Source: Plutella xylostella
Lineage: Eukaryota; Arthropoda; Insecta; Lepidoptera; Plutellidae
Assembly: GCF_932276165.1 (NCBI RefSeq)
Contig: NC_064012.1
Coordinates: 813,501-877,500 of the forward strand
Length of the DNA: 64,000 nt
Reading direction: 5' to 3'
Part shown: positions 36,191-51,100 of the stretch, piece by piece
Layout of the letters: every line of letters starts with the position of its first letter
Position numbering within the stretch: position 1 is the first letter of the stretch
Program-made: the position numbers and the translations under genes
The notes under the pieces: generated by a model
What the model was told of the DNA's origin: nothing
The model's database searches: none
The model's input: the letters and a program-made list of their open reading frames with translations, nothing else

Positions 36191-39100
36191 ATGGACGACG
36201 ACGGCGATGATAAAGATGACTCCAAGAGGTAAGCTCACTGACTACTTTCGCTTCCATTACCATTCCATTCTCTGAAGGGGCATTGATTCTTGCACCTGGT
36301 GCACTGTAATGGATCCTTTTTGCAGACCCTTAAGGTCTTTGCTGCATTCCTATGCTTGGACCACCCATCACACTGGTCCATTATGGGTTGGTGGGTTCAC
36401 ACCTAGATGTGCTAGATTTTGATGTGCAGTTTTCCTCACAACCTTTACTTTACTGTTAGAATGATGGTATTTAAGTACATGATATTTCAATTCTCAGGAA
36501 CTTACCCAGCAGTGCAGTCAGCAACTGACACCAATCTGCCTGGCCAATCCTTTAACCACTGTTTGCAAACCCTAGACTAACGTAGCAGTTTGCCACCACC
36601 ATAACAAGAACACATATGTAGTAGACCTAGCCAACATGTACTGTGTTTGCTAACCAATGCTATAATTGACAATGCAGGAGGACCCGCAACCTCAGCGAGA
36701 AGAAGCGGCGGGACCAGTTCAACCTGCTGGTGAACGAGCTCAGCGCCATGATCTCCACCAACAACCGCAAGATGGACAAGAGCACCGTGCTCAAGTCCAC
36801 CATCTCCTTCCTCAAGAACCACAACGGTGAGTGGTTCGCTACTGCTGTATATTCACAAACTGAAAACAACTTGTGTGTGTAATTTAAAGAGTTTGAGTTT
36901 TATTATTAGGATTTGCAAATATTTTTTCAGTAATTGTGAGCATAGGTATGTAAAAATATGATTTGTATAGGTATTTAACTGTAAACATTGTGCTTATATC
37001 ATAATCTATTTTTAGGAATACCCCTTATATCAGCAATATCAGCATATATATGAATTTAAATGAGTTTTTATTGTTCAAATGCTATTAGGAGAATACCATA
37101 AGGTGTCCCCTGCTCTTGTATGGTATGGAACTCTTTTATGTTGAAGAATGATGTTTGAAGTCAGTGTTCTATAGTTAAGCCATTTAATTCCAAGGGCATT
37201 TCAATTGGATAGTAATAATAAAAAATACTTTTAAAATTAGTGCGCAAAACATTTTAGTTCTGATTAATATGACTAGGCATTAGTGTCATTCTAAACATCA
37301 TCAATTTATGTAATATTATATGCATTTTTGCATAGTTTATCTTGAATTCAAACATTTAAATTATTCAGCAACATGTACTTGTAACACTTTGTGCCTAGTA
37401 CAGTCAGTGTGTTCCAATCTACAGTTAGTTCAATCAATACAGACCTGACCTACATCACTGAGTGCATATTTGCATTTGTTTATTTTTAGATGTGTTACCT
37501 AAGAACTAGATATGATAATGTATAATGATGTATCATAAAAAGCAGTCATTATGTAGTGATATAATAGAATATCATAAATCATAAAACGGAATATAACTTT
37601 TTAATTAAACTTACAAAGATATACTCACTGACAAAGAATTATGTACTTACCTTACCTTACACCTACAATAAGCGGCCTTATTCAGTATTTATTGTGTAAC
37701 AGAATTATAAAAAGTTAATAACATAAAGTGGCAAACCAACATGTTTTGTTAAAGAAATTTTATTTAGTATCAGCATCAGAACACTTTACTAAAACTAACC
37801 ATTCATTTACAAAGAGATCATTCCCTTGTGAACACTCCTTTGACATCCACACAGAAGAGTAAACTGTCAAATTTTTCACCACCACCTTTCTTCCTGCTAA
37901 ACCCATCTCCTCCCTCCACAGACATAACAGTGCGTTCGCGCGCGCACGACGTGACGGAGGACTGGAAGCCGCCGTTCCTGTCCAATGAGGAGTTCTCGTA
38001 CCTGGTGCTGGAGGCGCTGGAGGGGTTCCTGCTCGTGCTGTCCGCCAATGGCCGCGTGCACTACGCCTCGGAGAGTGTCGCCGCGCTGCTGGGGCACAAC
38101 CCGGTGAGTTGACGCCTCTATGGGTACTATTCTATTCTCTATGGGGGTGTAAGTACCTGCACCTGGCTCTCTCGAGTGGAACCTTTGTGCATATCCCCAA
38201 GGTCTAAACTGCCTTCTTAAGCTTGGACCATTTCCCACCACGCTGGTCCACTGCGGGTTGGTGGGTTCACATACCTAGATGTGCTAAATCTAGATATGCA
38301 GGTTTCCTCACGATGTTTTCTTTCACCGTAAGAGCGTTGGTATACATTGTACTTAAGTTAAAAGAACTCATTGGTACATGTCAGCGCCGGGATTCGAACC
38401 CAAATCTCTTGCGTGAGAAGCGGGCGCTTAACCGACTGAGCTACCACCGCTCCACCTCTCTCCTCTATGGGTATCAGCCGGGTCTCCGCCAAACGATCTA
38501 TCGCGCTCCGATCACGTACTCCAAGGATTTTTACATACAAAATTCCCCGGAACGCACGGTCGGAGCGCGGTGGATTGGTTGATGGCTATTGACATGTAGT
38601 CTTTCTTCGTATCAGCATAAATATATCCTGCCCGATTGACCATTATATTTAGGATCCTTTCAGCATATTTACTCAAAATCTTAGGAGTGATGCTACCTAT
38701 ACAACATAATAAGCAAGCATTATTGTGGTTCGTTTTGTCGATTAAAAATTTTGTAGGAATTCTGGGATAAAAAGTGATTCCAAGCAAAAACTTTTCCCTT
38801 TTCCGGAAGTTATAAAAATAAACAAACGGAAGAAAATTTCAACAAAGAAATAACTTTTCTTAAATTGAATAAAATCGTGAGAAAAGTTGTAAAGTTTCTG
38901 ATGGAAGTTCCATAAAAAACCCGTCAATTGCGAGTCGGACTCTTTCTCGGTGCCATTAAGGAGGGTTTTTACTTTTGGTAGTAGGTACGAAACCGTAAAA
39001 AATAAGTTGAAATGTTTAAAGACTTAAATATTTTGGTGGAGTATAAGATTAAATGCTTTGGTGGAGTATAAGATCGAATAAAAAAACTCAACATGAAGTA

Positions 39101-42100
39101 AAACAATGTACCTATACTATACACTCAGAATAATAAGGGCCACGCTTCGATATTATTAATAATTAGATATATTGTGAACTGATCATACTCGTACTTAAAT
39201 AAAGTTAGTCTCATGATGTTAATAATGAATTTCATGACATTCACGATCGTGAGTGTGACCGAGAATGTCGAGTCAGCTCTGAAACGAAAATTACGCATTC
39301 AAATAAATAGATGTGTGATGAGTGTGACGACCGATAGACAGACGTTATGAACTTAAGACACCAATCTGTTCGGTAAAAAAAAATATCGAGGTCAAAAGTG
39401 ATGCACTTATGAACTTGTTTTAAACCTTTAAAAGAATACAGGTAGTAAAAGTATTATTTATTTAGCAAAATAATGCTGATCCGGCCGAAGCAGCGTAATC
39501 TGATCGGTTTTGCTATTTGATTATGTTGATGTTTTGGCTAACCTCATGTTCATTCACGTGACTAGTCTAAATTTCTATTGTATTTGACTACGTATTCATT
39601 ATACGTAATGTTTTTTTCATATCCTGCTACTCAATAACACGTTAAGGTGACAATTGACCGCTGACGATATGAGGTTGCAGCAAACGAGACGTGTCGCGAC
39701 GTATCTGCTGGTTTCTATGTATTTTTGTGTGCCGCCGAACTACATGATGAATCCCTTAATACTATAAACCAGTATATCCCGCACGGAGCGAAAGACACGC
39801 AAAACTAGATCTCGATGGCGTGCGATGCGAGCGAGTGAGACGCAAGATTTTAGTCACGTCTTCCTTCCCGTGCTACGTATGATGTAGTGACATTGCGACA
39901 CGTCGTCGTTTGTGAAATTTCATGTCGCTCTCTACCAATTTGCACCTTTATCGAAATGTTTTCAAATAGATCTGTATTCATACAATTCACACGGCAATCT
40001 GAATTAGACTGACTGCATTTATCACAGGCCTCCGTACTTCTGTCTGTTATCGGGACTCTATCAACTGTGTATACAATACACTGTACAGTATCATATTCAA
40101 GCAAGTTATGTCATACACTCATTCTGAATTGAAAGAAACACAATGTAAGGTCTCAAAAGGATTCGATGTGTGGTATGCCCCAAGGTCCAAGGTTTAACTA
40201 AGTATGTACAAGCAAACGTTCATCATTTAAGCTTTAAAAGACAGATACTAACGAATGCATATTATGTTTGCCTGCACTGTAATGTCTACGTCAAAGGCTA
40301 GCTATACCTGCATTTCCGATGTTTTTTGCCGATTCCACATAGGTTGTAGAATTGAAAATAATATTTTATATTGAAAATGGTTTTAGTTTCATAAAACACG
40401 TGGACTCGAGTGAACAATGTACATCCTTAATGGTTTTATCTTGGGAATCCTTTGTTTTGGTCACACAGTATTAATATCACTGGGACAATGGTAGGTGGCT
40501 AATACTTTGTGATTAGAGGATAAAAGGATTAGTCCAAGGAAAGGGTAGTAAGTGACAGCACACATTAGCTCATTGTTATTCGTCGTACAATGCTTTTTAG
40601 AAGAAAAGTTCTCGAAAAAAGCTAGCTTCTACGATATTGTTGTCTTTCTCGGAAGTGAAATTTTATATTTATGTCATGTCATGAGTATCAATCGTATTAA
40701 GTATGATATCCATGAGTACTATGCAGCCCCTTGATAACTTGACAGAGCAAAAAAAAAAAAATACCGTGCACTTTTATCCTTGAATTAACAGAAAACAGGC
40801 CTGAATTCAATTATCATTTGAAATTCGCATAGAAACATACAGTAGGCACAAAATATGACGCATGAGTTTTTTTTTTACCATATGACGATCATAGTTGTGT
40901 ACTACTATTCGATTTAATTTTAAATGCTTTTAGGATCCACCTTTTGGAGCATCCTTTCAAAAAGAATCCCATGCTAGAACCCATCATGACTCATCACGTT
41001 CATCATCATCATCATCATCAGGAGACTTATGGCAAACCTGACAAAATCTGAACCGCTTAACAGTCGCAGTCGCAGTCACACCCATATCAACAAAAGCTTC
41101 CCCACTCAGCTGACCTCTACTTCCGTTCCAGTCGGACATGATGAACCAGAGCATCTTCGAGCTGGCGCACGAGGAGGACCGGCCGCGGCTGTACGCGCTG
41201 CTCCAGTCCGTGGACCCCGCCAGGGTGGGGCACGTCAAAGGTATGGCAACGAGCAGTTGGGGTCACGGGGAGTTTTATTTTATTTATTAGGTCTTCTTAC
41301 AGACGACCGAATGGCGTAGTGGTTAGTGACCCTGACTACTGAGCCGATGGTCCCGGGTTCGATTCCCGGCTGGGGCAGATATTTGTTTAAACACAGATAT
41401 TTGTTCTCGGGTCTTGGATGTGCCCGTAAAATGGCAATAGGCCCGCCCCCTATTACATTGGGACTAACATAACACTCTGGCGAAAAGTGGGTGCAGCAAT
41501 GCACCTCTGCCTACCCCGCAAGGGAGTACATTAGTACAAGGCGTGAGTGCGTCTGTTGTGTTTTTTGTGTTGTCTTCTTACAGCGAGTGTAACATAACAT
41601 GCCTTATATATTTCTTAAGTTTACATATTAAAACTAATTACACAAGCTAATCAAAAGTAGACATCAAATGCATTAGTACCTACAGGCAGGTATTGGTACT
41701 GATTATATTATATTAAACTATGTGTATTTCGTACCCAAGGTAAGTATGTATTTGGGAAAAAAGTAACTAATATGACGACAGCACTGTTCTACTAATCTAT
41801 TGCGCTTTTGTTAGTACAGTCTAATGAAAAACTTATAAATTTTTTTATTGTATAGCATAAGACGAAAGAGACTAATCCCTACGACACAGGGAATCCTAGT
41901 GTAGGGGTTAGGGATATTATAACACTGTTTCAATGTTTTGGCTATCAATAAAGATATTTGTATTTGTATTTGAAATGAGTTGACAGTAAGGCCGCGGGTA
42001 CGAAACTTGGGACGGGCAGACGCAGACGGGCGGGCGGAGCGGTCGCCAGTTTCGTACACAACGCTGTGTTTTTGATATGATTTGATAACATCGCCGTCGC

Positions 42101-45100
42101 GCCGCAAGTTTCGTACCCTCGGCCTAAGATAGATAGATAGATAGAATATTCTTTATTTGTACATAAAATAACAATACATAAGAGCGCCTAGTGGATTATT
42201 TTCTCACCGTTCGACCTGTGAATATTATACGAAATTTGCGATACATGTAATTATATTTTTGCGCCTGTGTTAATGTCAAAAATATGCTGATGTAACGATG
42301 TTTGTTCAAAGTACCGAGGCGTCCTCTTTGATGTATGAGATGAGCTGAGCGATATTTCTTGATGTTTCTGTGCCATCATCATCATCTGCCAACACAGTCA
42401 CGTCCACTGCTGGAGATAGGCTTCACATACGAAGCACCATGACTTTCTTGGCATTAATTCATAACATGGTTTACATTTCAATACAATTCATAATATACAT
42501 TTATTGAACAATTCATTCTAAATATTAGGTTTGGTAGGTTATTGAAAACATATTGGAACATAATAATATATTTCTAATATATTTTTAAAAATTATTACCA
42601 CTGCCTGTGCATTGGATTTGTAACTTAGCGATTTTCCAATTAATGATATTAAATTTCCCTATTGCAAATTTCTTTAATTAAATAAGGTCTTTTGCGAATA
42701 ATATTTACTGTAAAAAAATAAAGAAATTAGACGGCACTGAGCTGAGCGTTGAACTTGCCTGTCCTTGAGTGGAAATTTCGTAATATATTTAATTAGTTGT
42801 GCTGTTGCTAAGCTACTTATTTCATTTCAGTACAATCATACTGAAACTTTGTATTTCTTTACTCTGAAACAGTTATGAAAGTTGCAATCTTACATTACAT
42901 AATTATAGCCATTGTGTTATGTACACATTGCGAAACACACATGTATACACACAATCAATCCACTGTATAAACTTTGTATAAGTTTTGTATTACACTCAAA
43001 TTGCCTATGATTTCAATAAAATTAAACCAATGGCTCATAGCATGAATTGTCACATTCTGCTGTGCGAATATCAAATCATGAATAACACTCAGCGACAGTT
43101 TCACACAAATCTCATAGGCATAATTCATTACAAACATGACTTTATTTATTTATCTTTATTTACTTTAGACATTAGTATGTCAAGCTCTTGCCCGCGTGCT
43201 GCGCTGCGAATAGTAAATTACGGTTCTAGTAGCTTATGGACACCTCCAGCAGGCACTAACTACAAATCATAGCATACAGTAAAGTTGCTTCATTACATTT
43301 GCGATGGCTTTGCGGCGAAAAACATATCTTCTAATTACAATTTGATAAACTTAATTAGCAAAGTTACTTTTTATAAATGATTCATTTTATAAAGCTATAA
43401 AATATGTATGTTGTTAACGATTACAATATTTTCTACTTACATTAACTACGCTTGGCGAAATTTGCTTGGCTATTTTATAAAATCCAGTTATTATTCTTGT
43501 TACTGCATAAATTGTTTATGAAAGCTTCTGATTATAAATTACAACCTAGGTCCCTTGTAACCCTACATATATCTGATGAGATTGATATAATATAAGCACA
43601 AATATTAAACCTGTAACTTTAATAGATCGATTACTTGTTTGACTAGAACTCACTCGCTTTCAACCATTACCCATTATGCATATCTACTCAAGATCCTCCA
43701 TTGGGCATGGCCCGCTCTAGTCTCAGTGACAGTGTGAAATGAAATGTTTTACAATTATTTATCGATAGTCGTCATAATATTAGTGTACCATCATTTCACA
43801 AAGGCTCTTTCACTAAGGCGAAGAAATGGCAAAAGAAACTCGTCGAGCATCTTTTGAATCTTCAAAGTGTGTGTGTTTGTTTGCAGACAGTGACATCCGG
43901 TTCCACTGCCACATCCGGCGCGGCGCGCCCGACCCCCGCGGTGACCGCTCCTACGAGACCGTCGACTTCTGCGGACACTTCCGTGAGTACGGTCAGGTGC
44001 AGATAAACCTGATCCTCCTCTCATAGTAACAATGCTTCTGAGGGGGGCCAGGTTTCTCTGCCCCTTACTACCTTTGTACCTGTGTGGTGACGTCATCATC
44101 AGCCTGTTATCATATAGTGCTGGACATAGGGCACGCGTGAGGGGAAACACAACTGCTGCCGCTACACGGGTTCATTATCGACGCAGATAAACGTCACTTT
44201 ATCGTGATTCGTCATTGATACGGTGGTATGATTGGCGGAACGCGCATTACACGAGTTTATCGACGTCGACAACAGACTCATGAAGAGGCTATGAACATCT
44301 TAAAATCTTTATATTGTTATCCTTCTGTCTCTAGGGAGTATATTAATATGGCTCTTTGATTTCAGGAACATCTACGGACCACGAGGGCGAGGACCGACCG
44401 AGCTTCCTGCAGCCTGAACACGAGGAAACCAAGTATGAAGGAAATTCATATTTTATAAGTCTCTTCTGAATCAAATTACCTACAATTTATAAAGCTATGT
44501 ACCTACATCCAGGAAACTTGCCTATATCTAGGTCCACTTGCACCAACATATTAAATCTAGATTTAGTGTTAAATCTCGATTTAGTGTCAAATTTTATATG
44601 GATTGACGTTTCTTAAATCGAGATTTGACACTAAATCTAGATTTAAATGTTTGTGCAAGTGGCCACTAGTGAAACAATTAGATTTTGATACTGCCAATGT
44701 TTCTTCAGAATACTACAATGTGAAACATTCTGGATATTAACACGAAGACAAACACCTCATTCACTTTTCATTTAACATTTCTCCCCTATCAACCGTGCAA
44801 TTCCTCCTCCAACCTTGGCCTCTAGTACGGGATTTGTTATTTTTTTAAACTAAACAAGTTTACGTTTAGTCCTGTCATCTGCATACATGATCTATCAAAA
44901 GTTTCCGCAAGAGCGCCACTTAGTATGCGAGAAAACGTAAACTTTTTTAGTTTTCGCCAAACTGTCAAACCTGTACTAGACCCTCTTGTCATCCGCAGGG
45001 TGATCCTGGTGTGCACGGGGCGGCTGCGCTCTCCTCACCTCATCCGCGACGTGTCTCTAGTAGACTCGGCCCGCAACGAGTTCACTTCGCGTCACAGCCT

Positions 45101-48100
45101 CGAGTGGAAGTTCCTGTTCCTTGACCACCGCGCCTCGCCCATCATCGGCTACCTGCCGTTTGAGGTGCTGGGCACGTCTGGTTATGATTACTACCACTTT
45201 GATGATCTGGAGAAGGTGGTGTCGTGTCATGAGGCTTGTGAGTGTTGCGTCTTTGTATATTTTAGGTTTATAGGATATAGGATTAGTATAGCAGTGTCTG
45301 TAGGAATATGGTGTGGTGGGATGGTCGGATTTAAATTGTATGAAACATTAGATAGGTACTTTCTAAGGCTTTGTTGAAACCTTTTTGAGACTAATATTCC
45401 TACAGTCAGAGCAGTCCATCTTACCAATAAGTTAGAGTATGAGCATCATAATGTCAGAAGATCATGTTATGAACATGAAATGAAACTGAGAAATATTCAG
45501 CCAGTTATCTTTATTTAGACCAACATCTTTATCCATCGGTACTCCCATTACTAGAGTAAAATACTACCTCTATGTCTTGCCTTTATTAACATCACTCATT
45601 GACAAGACGACTCAGGAGTTTCTCTCCTCCGATCTTCTCCAAAGTCAAATTTATGTTCATCAGGAAATTTTATATTTATACCATGAATAAAAGCATTTGA
45701 GTTTGTATTGTATTTATTATTATTATTCATAATATTCATTACATGTCAGGGAAAAAATAATAATAAAATAATAATAAACTGAAAACACGAACCGCTTATG
45801 CGTGTGAAGTACCCCGGGTGACCTTGGTTCACAGCTGCCGGCCGTGCACTTGCCATAGTTTTAGTTTTTATTTATAGTCAGTGGCATCATAAAGGGAAGC
45901 GGCTGAAAATCAGCGCGGTAGTAGGTAATATATTATCTTCTACCGCCTTAGCTGAGCCGCCGTCCGTTTCGGTGCCAGACAACGCACACATATCCTCTCA
46001 TCTATTTCTTTTGTTTAGTCATAAGGTCTTTGTGTTCATTTATTACTGTTTTTCATTATGTTTTCTTTTTTTTTCTGTGTGTGTGCGATGGCACGGAATA
46101 AACGTTTTTATTATTATTATTATTAATAATAATATAAAAAATTAAGTCATACCTAAATTAAAATGAAATACTAAAATAACATTTAAATGTAGTTAGTTAC
46201 AAAATTCAAATACGATAGTCAATGGTAAATTATACAATAATAAAATGTCAATAATAAAAAATAATAATTAAAAGAATACATGTCAGTAGTTATAAATAAG
46301 TAAAGTATAATTTAAAGACTTACGGTCTTATTCATAAAAAGTTACGGGAGACCTATAGGCCTGCTATAAGCAAATGTCAAAAAAACTTTATTCATAAACG
46401 ATCAATAGCGCTAAAGAACTCTCCAACTGATTCGTAAAACCTTGATATGCTAAAGTTGACTGGACCCTACTTTACACCTTCCGTAAATCTCCTATTGTAC
46501 AAAAACATGGCGGCCGGTCAACAGCCGTTCTACTTTATTGACGATTTGACATTTTGTTGTGAGTTAATATTTGCTAAAAATAAGTTGCCATGGTAACGTA
46601 AAATTTTTTTTTTTTGTGGGTTTTGGCTTGGCCACTGCGCCTTTAAGCCAACGTAAACTTTTTTAAGTGCCGCGCCGTGGCTAACATAGATAATAGAGAT
46701 TGATAAATGAATGAAAGTTTTCGCTATTTTTGTTTATGGTTTCGTCAGACCGGCAACTTAATAGGGTAAATGTCAAAATGTTTGGTCTGTGTAATCAAAT
46801 AGCATCACTATAGTTATTGAAGGTTTACGGGACGATTATGAATAGAGATTTTTAAGAAACGTCAAATAGGCTTAATGTGTTCCGTAGTTATTGTGCTCAG
46901 TAAACGTACTTTAAGGTTTTTTTATGAATAAGACCGTTAAATTATATTTTAAAAAATATAATTTAAGTATTCCTGCTAATGAATTCACCCACAGTGTAGA
47001 AGGCGTGCTGAGCAAGCCACCTTTTTAGATATTGAGAGTACAACAATTGTTCATTCACAGTGATGCAGAAGGGCGAGCTGACGTCGTGCCGCTACCGCTT
47101 CCTCACGAAGGGGCAGCAGTGGATCTGGCTGCGCACGCGGTACTACATCACCTACCACCAGTGGAACTCCAAGCCCGAGTTCGTGGTCTGCACGCACCAG
47201 GTCGTCAGGTATGTATTTAGGCTACTAGTGAACGCAAACAAACTCATGTAATGCCGGTAATAATGAACCTGCTCCTTGATTGTCGTTTTCGACATTATCT
47301 CCAAGCTTGACAGTCGGAGAACACCAAAGACCCAAGTGGAAATATCTGTCTTACGAATAGCTGAGCGGGGAACGATTGCGACAAGGCATTCAGGGTTTTA
47401 TGGTCATTTATGCCGTTTCCTTAACACGTTTATGGACATAAAAGCAATTACAGACCCAAACCTGTTTTGATCGCTACTTACCCACACCCAACTCATCAAT
47501 CTTCCTCACTTGCAGTTACGCGGAGATATCCGAGTCGGAAGAGCTGAAACAGGACGAGTCGTGCGAGCTGTCAGTGGCCGAGCCGCCCCCCGCGCCCCCC
47601 GTCCCCGCCCCCGCCCCCGCCCCCGCGCCCCTCGACGAGGCGCGAGCGCTGTCGCCCTGCATGAGCGACGCGTCCGACGCCTTCACCGCCAGCTACCAGA
47701 TACCCTCGCAGGTTGGTGGTGCTGTTGTGGTATAACACTTGTAAATGGCTGCTGGCGACTACATACACTTTGGTCCACCAAAGAAGTATACCTGCCCAGG
47801 TATACTGTCTCGTGTGTGGGGTTAGAACTGTGCAGTTTTTTAAACCTGCACAGGCGACCGAAATAAAATCGAAAATCCCTTGAAACCTTGCGGCGACCGC
47901 CACACACATTAGGTACGTCAAACAGTGGCACACCTGCACCTGGCTTGATCTATAGCTCTAATCTCCACATGGGCACTCCCATAGCGCTGAAATAAAAACA
48001 TCCCCATTCCTAATCATTATTACTAAATCTTGTTTCCAGACATCGGACGTCGTTGTTTTTCCAGACGACCGGATGGCGCAGCGGTTAGCAACACTGACTC

Positions 48101-51100
48101 TTTGCCGAAGGTCCCGGGTTCGATTCCCGGCCGGGGCAGATATTTGTTAAACACAGATATTTTTTCTCGGGTCTTGGATGTGGCCGTAAAATGGCAACAG
48201 GCTCGCCCCCTATTACATTGGGACTAACATAAACACTGGCGAAAAGTGTGTGCAGCAATGCACCTCTGCCTACCCCGCACGGGAGTACATTAGTACAAGG
48301 TGTGAGTGTTTATATATTTTTTTATATATCTTATTATTTCTTTTTATTTCCAGCCTGCGTCAGTGAAGTCGGCGTCAGCGGGCAGCACGGCCGGCACGTC
48401 GGCCACGGCGGCCACGGCGGGCACGGCGTCCACGCACTGGCGCCTCGCGCCCAGCGCCATGTCCATCGACAATGACGTATGTACCACACACGCACATGGG
48501 CACACACACACACGGGTTCACACTAGTGATGATTATGGAGTCACAAATTTTGATTTAAGCAATCTGAAACCATAAATCTTGCCAGTAAAAAAATTAGATG
48601 TACAAAAATAATAGAGTCGTAAATTTTAAACAAATAATTTTAATGTTTTGACAGTACTAAAATGGGAATTTTGTGCCTTCAGAATCGATATAGCTGACCA
48701 TACACTCGAAAAGACATATCATCAACGCAGTCATATTATTATTTTTGTATTAATTTATGAAAGTGCGGATAAAAACGCAATTTGCAGGTGCCACTGTTGC
48801 GTAAGCAAAGGCGAACTTTTTTTTTGTAAGACTAGCATTTTGATAGACGATGGAAACAGCCACTTTCATATTGTTTCTTTATCCGCACTGCTAAAGGGCT
48901 GTGTGCTGGATTTTTTTACCCATCGCAATAACACATGTGTGTATAATCTTAAGATCTGTGCATTCTCTATTCGTGCCCAGATCGCTATGATGTTGGAAGT
49001 TGGAATAGCTTTGGTCTCGTGTACAGTCATTGGTTTGCTCTCCGGTCGTGTGTTGAGTGTGTGTGGTAGTTTGTTGTGTGAGTGTAATTGTGTTCTTGGC
49101 GTATGTCATTTCTTTTTAAAACACTTGGAATTGCTGTCGTCTACGGTGATTTCAGAACACATGCGATATGAAACAAGCAAAAGGTATTCCAACTTTATGG
49201 CACGTTAGTTTTCAAGTGTACCTATAGTGAAGTTTCTCGGAACTAGCTCATCTATAACAGTATAGAGGTGGACTACTGGACGCCAGGCGGCCCACACTCG
49301 CGTCGCCGCAACTTGCCGAGTTTACTCCTAATACCTCCTTTACCCTTCATAATTAACTATTTATTGCACCATCCAATAATAGGGACACTATTAATAGAGT
49401 AATAAATAATAGCAGATTGATCTCTATCGATAGGGCCCTATCCATTGGATAGTTTAATAAGTATTAGTATGCATTGTTATATAGTATTTTGATATAATTT
49501 AATAGTGTATGTGTAGACTTTCTTTAATATAAATAAATCCTCTTAGTTGCACTTAGCTAAACCTATATCTTCCCGAAATTAACTTTATTTTCAGTTACCT
49601 TAGTACATTATTTTCATAGTGTGTCTATACGGCAAGCTTCCCGCTACCTATTTGCAATAACTTGGTATATTTAACAAACCGCGCAGGCGGAAGATGTGGA
49701 GCCGTTGGTAGCGACCCTGCGCTCGCTCGCTCTCGGTCAGTCCAGTAGCCATTTTGTTTTATCAGTGTTGTGACAGTGCCGTCCGTGTGCAGAACAATTC
49801 ACGTGAGATGACCTATTAGCGACGGTCACTCGCAAAGGAACAATAGCGACCGAGCGGCTAGTGCGAACGAATGAGAACGCTGGGTATAGGCGCATCAGCC
49901 CACACCAGAAAATCCCCTGCAATCTTTATACGCATTGGTCAACTTACGAGAATTGAACTGCACTCCCTGCCCGTCCGCCTGCATTGACGATTGAGTCCAT
50001 GAGAAATAAACTTGGGGAGTAAAATGTTCACCGATTTGCATTTGGTGTAGTAAATACATGTGATGTATAGTTAGATATTATATATTCTAGCTCACCCAAC
50101 GCCGTAGAATAGTGAGTGTAAGTGAGTGTATAAATGCGCGTCTTTTTACCCTTCTCTGCAGAACAGAGGTGAATGATTTATTTCCTATGTTTAATTGCCA
50201 ATTTCAATGTGAGTTAGTATTAGTTACGAATGTTAGTTTGTACTTATGTCTATTTTAAAACACACCTACGCTACGCCACAATAGATTAAATGGTTTGTGC
50301 CTATGGAATTATAAATTAATTATTATAATATTACAAACAAAATTTATAACTTTTGTCGTATAATCAAACATAAATTCATTCTACATAGCAAACCGATGTA
50401 CAGGAAATACAATTTATTTTACTATGTCTGAAATTTGGCCATAATAATATGTAATAAAACTCCCTAGCTACAAACACACATTGCATGCACCTTTGCATGT
50501 TGGCACACATGTACTTGACCGCAACCATAGTAACGGTCTACTAGAGACTGAAACGTAGCCAAAACCTCCAAACCCGGCTATCAGCACACTTCAACACTGG
50601 GTTCTGACATTGTCCTGCACGTTTCTTTGTACGAGTATACGGTCACAATTTATCCGTACAAAAGTTGAATGGTTCTATGTTAATTGTATACAGCACTTAT
50701 AAGCACGCAGTAGCCTTTAAACTAAAGCTGACTTGACTACCTTTTGACTCAGATGCAAGTGAAGGAGACGGGCGCGGCGCCCCAGCACGCGATAGGCGCG
50801 CAGTATCTGGAGCCGTCGCCGTACGTGGGCGCCATGAACGTGGGCGCCGTGAGCGTGGGCGCCGTGAGCGTGGGCGCCGTGCTGCCGCTGCCGCTGCCCG
50901 TGCTGGTCACGCCGGACCAGGCGCAGGTGTGTAACAGCGCTGTATGTATCGCATTCTACTGGTTCTTTATTATAATTATTATGCATTACTCCACGGGAAA
51001 AGACATCTGGTACAAACAAAAATACCCTTATTCGAATGTAGTAAGATGCATAAGTAAGATATAGTTAACGCAAGAGGTAAATTGAGATTTGAGCTTGAAG

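Noticed and set aside
44925..44998. Open frame continuing upstream of Clock exon 7
   Set aside because: That part lies in the M2 MITE; the acceptor at 44998 and phase with exon 6 set the exon start.
48648..49208. 186-codon plus-strand frame in Clock intron 10
   Set aside because: AT-rich codon use unlike neighbouring exons, Cys/Phe-rich, no splice sites or recognisable family.
49687..49735. Possible extra Clock exon (AG before GCGGAAGATG, GTCAG after)
   Set aside because: 49 bases long, so it breaks the phase 0 to phase 0 junction of exons 10 and 11; donor is weak.
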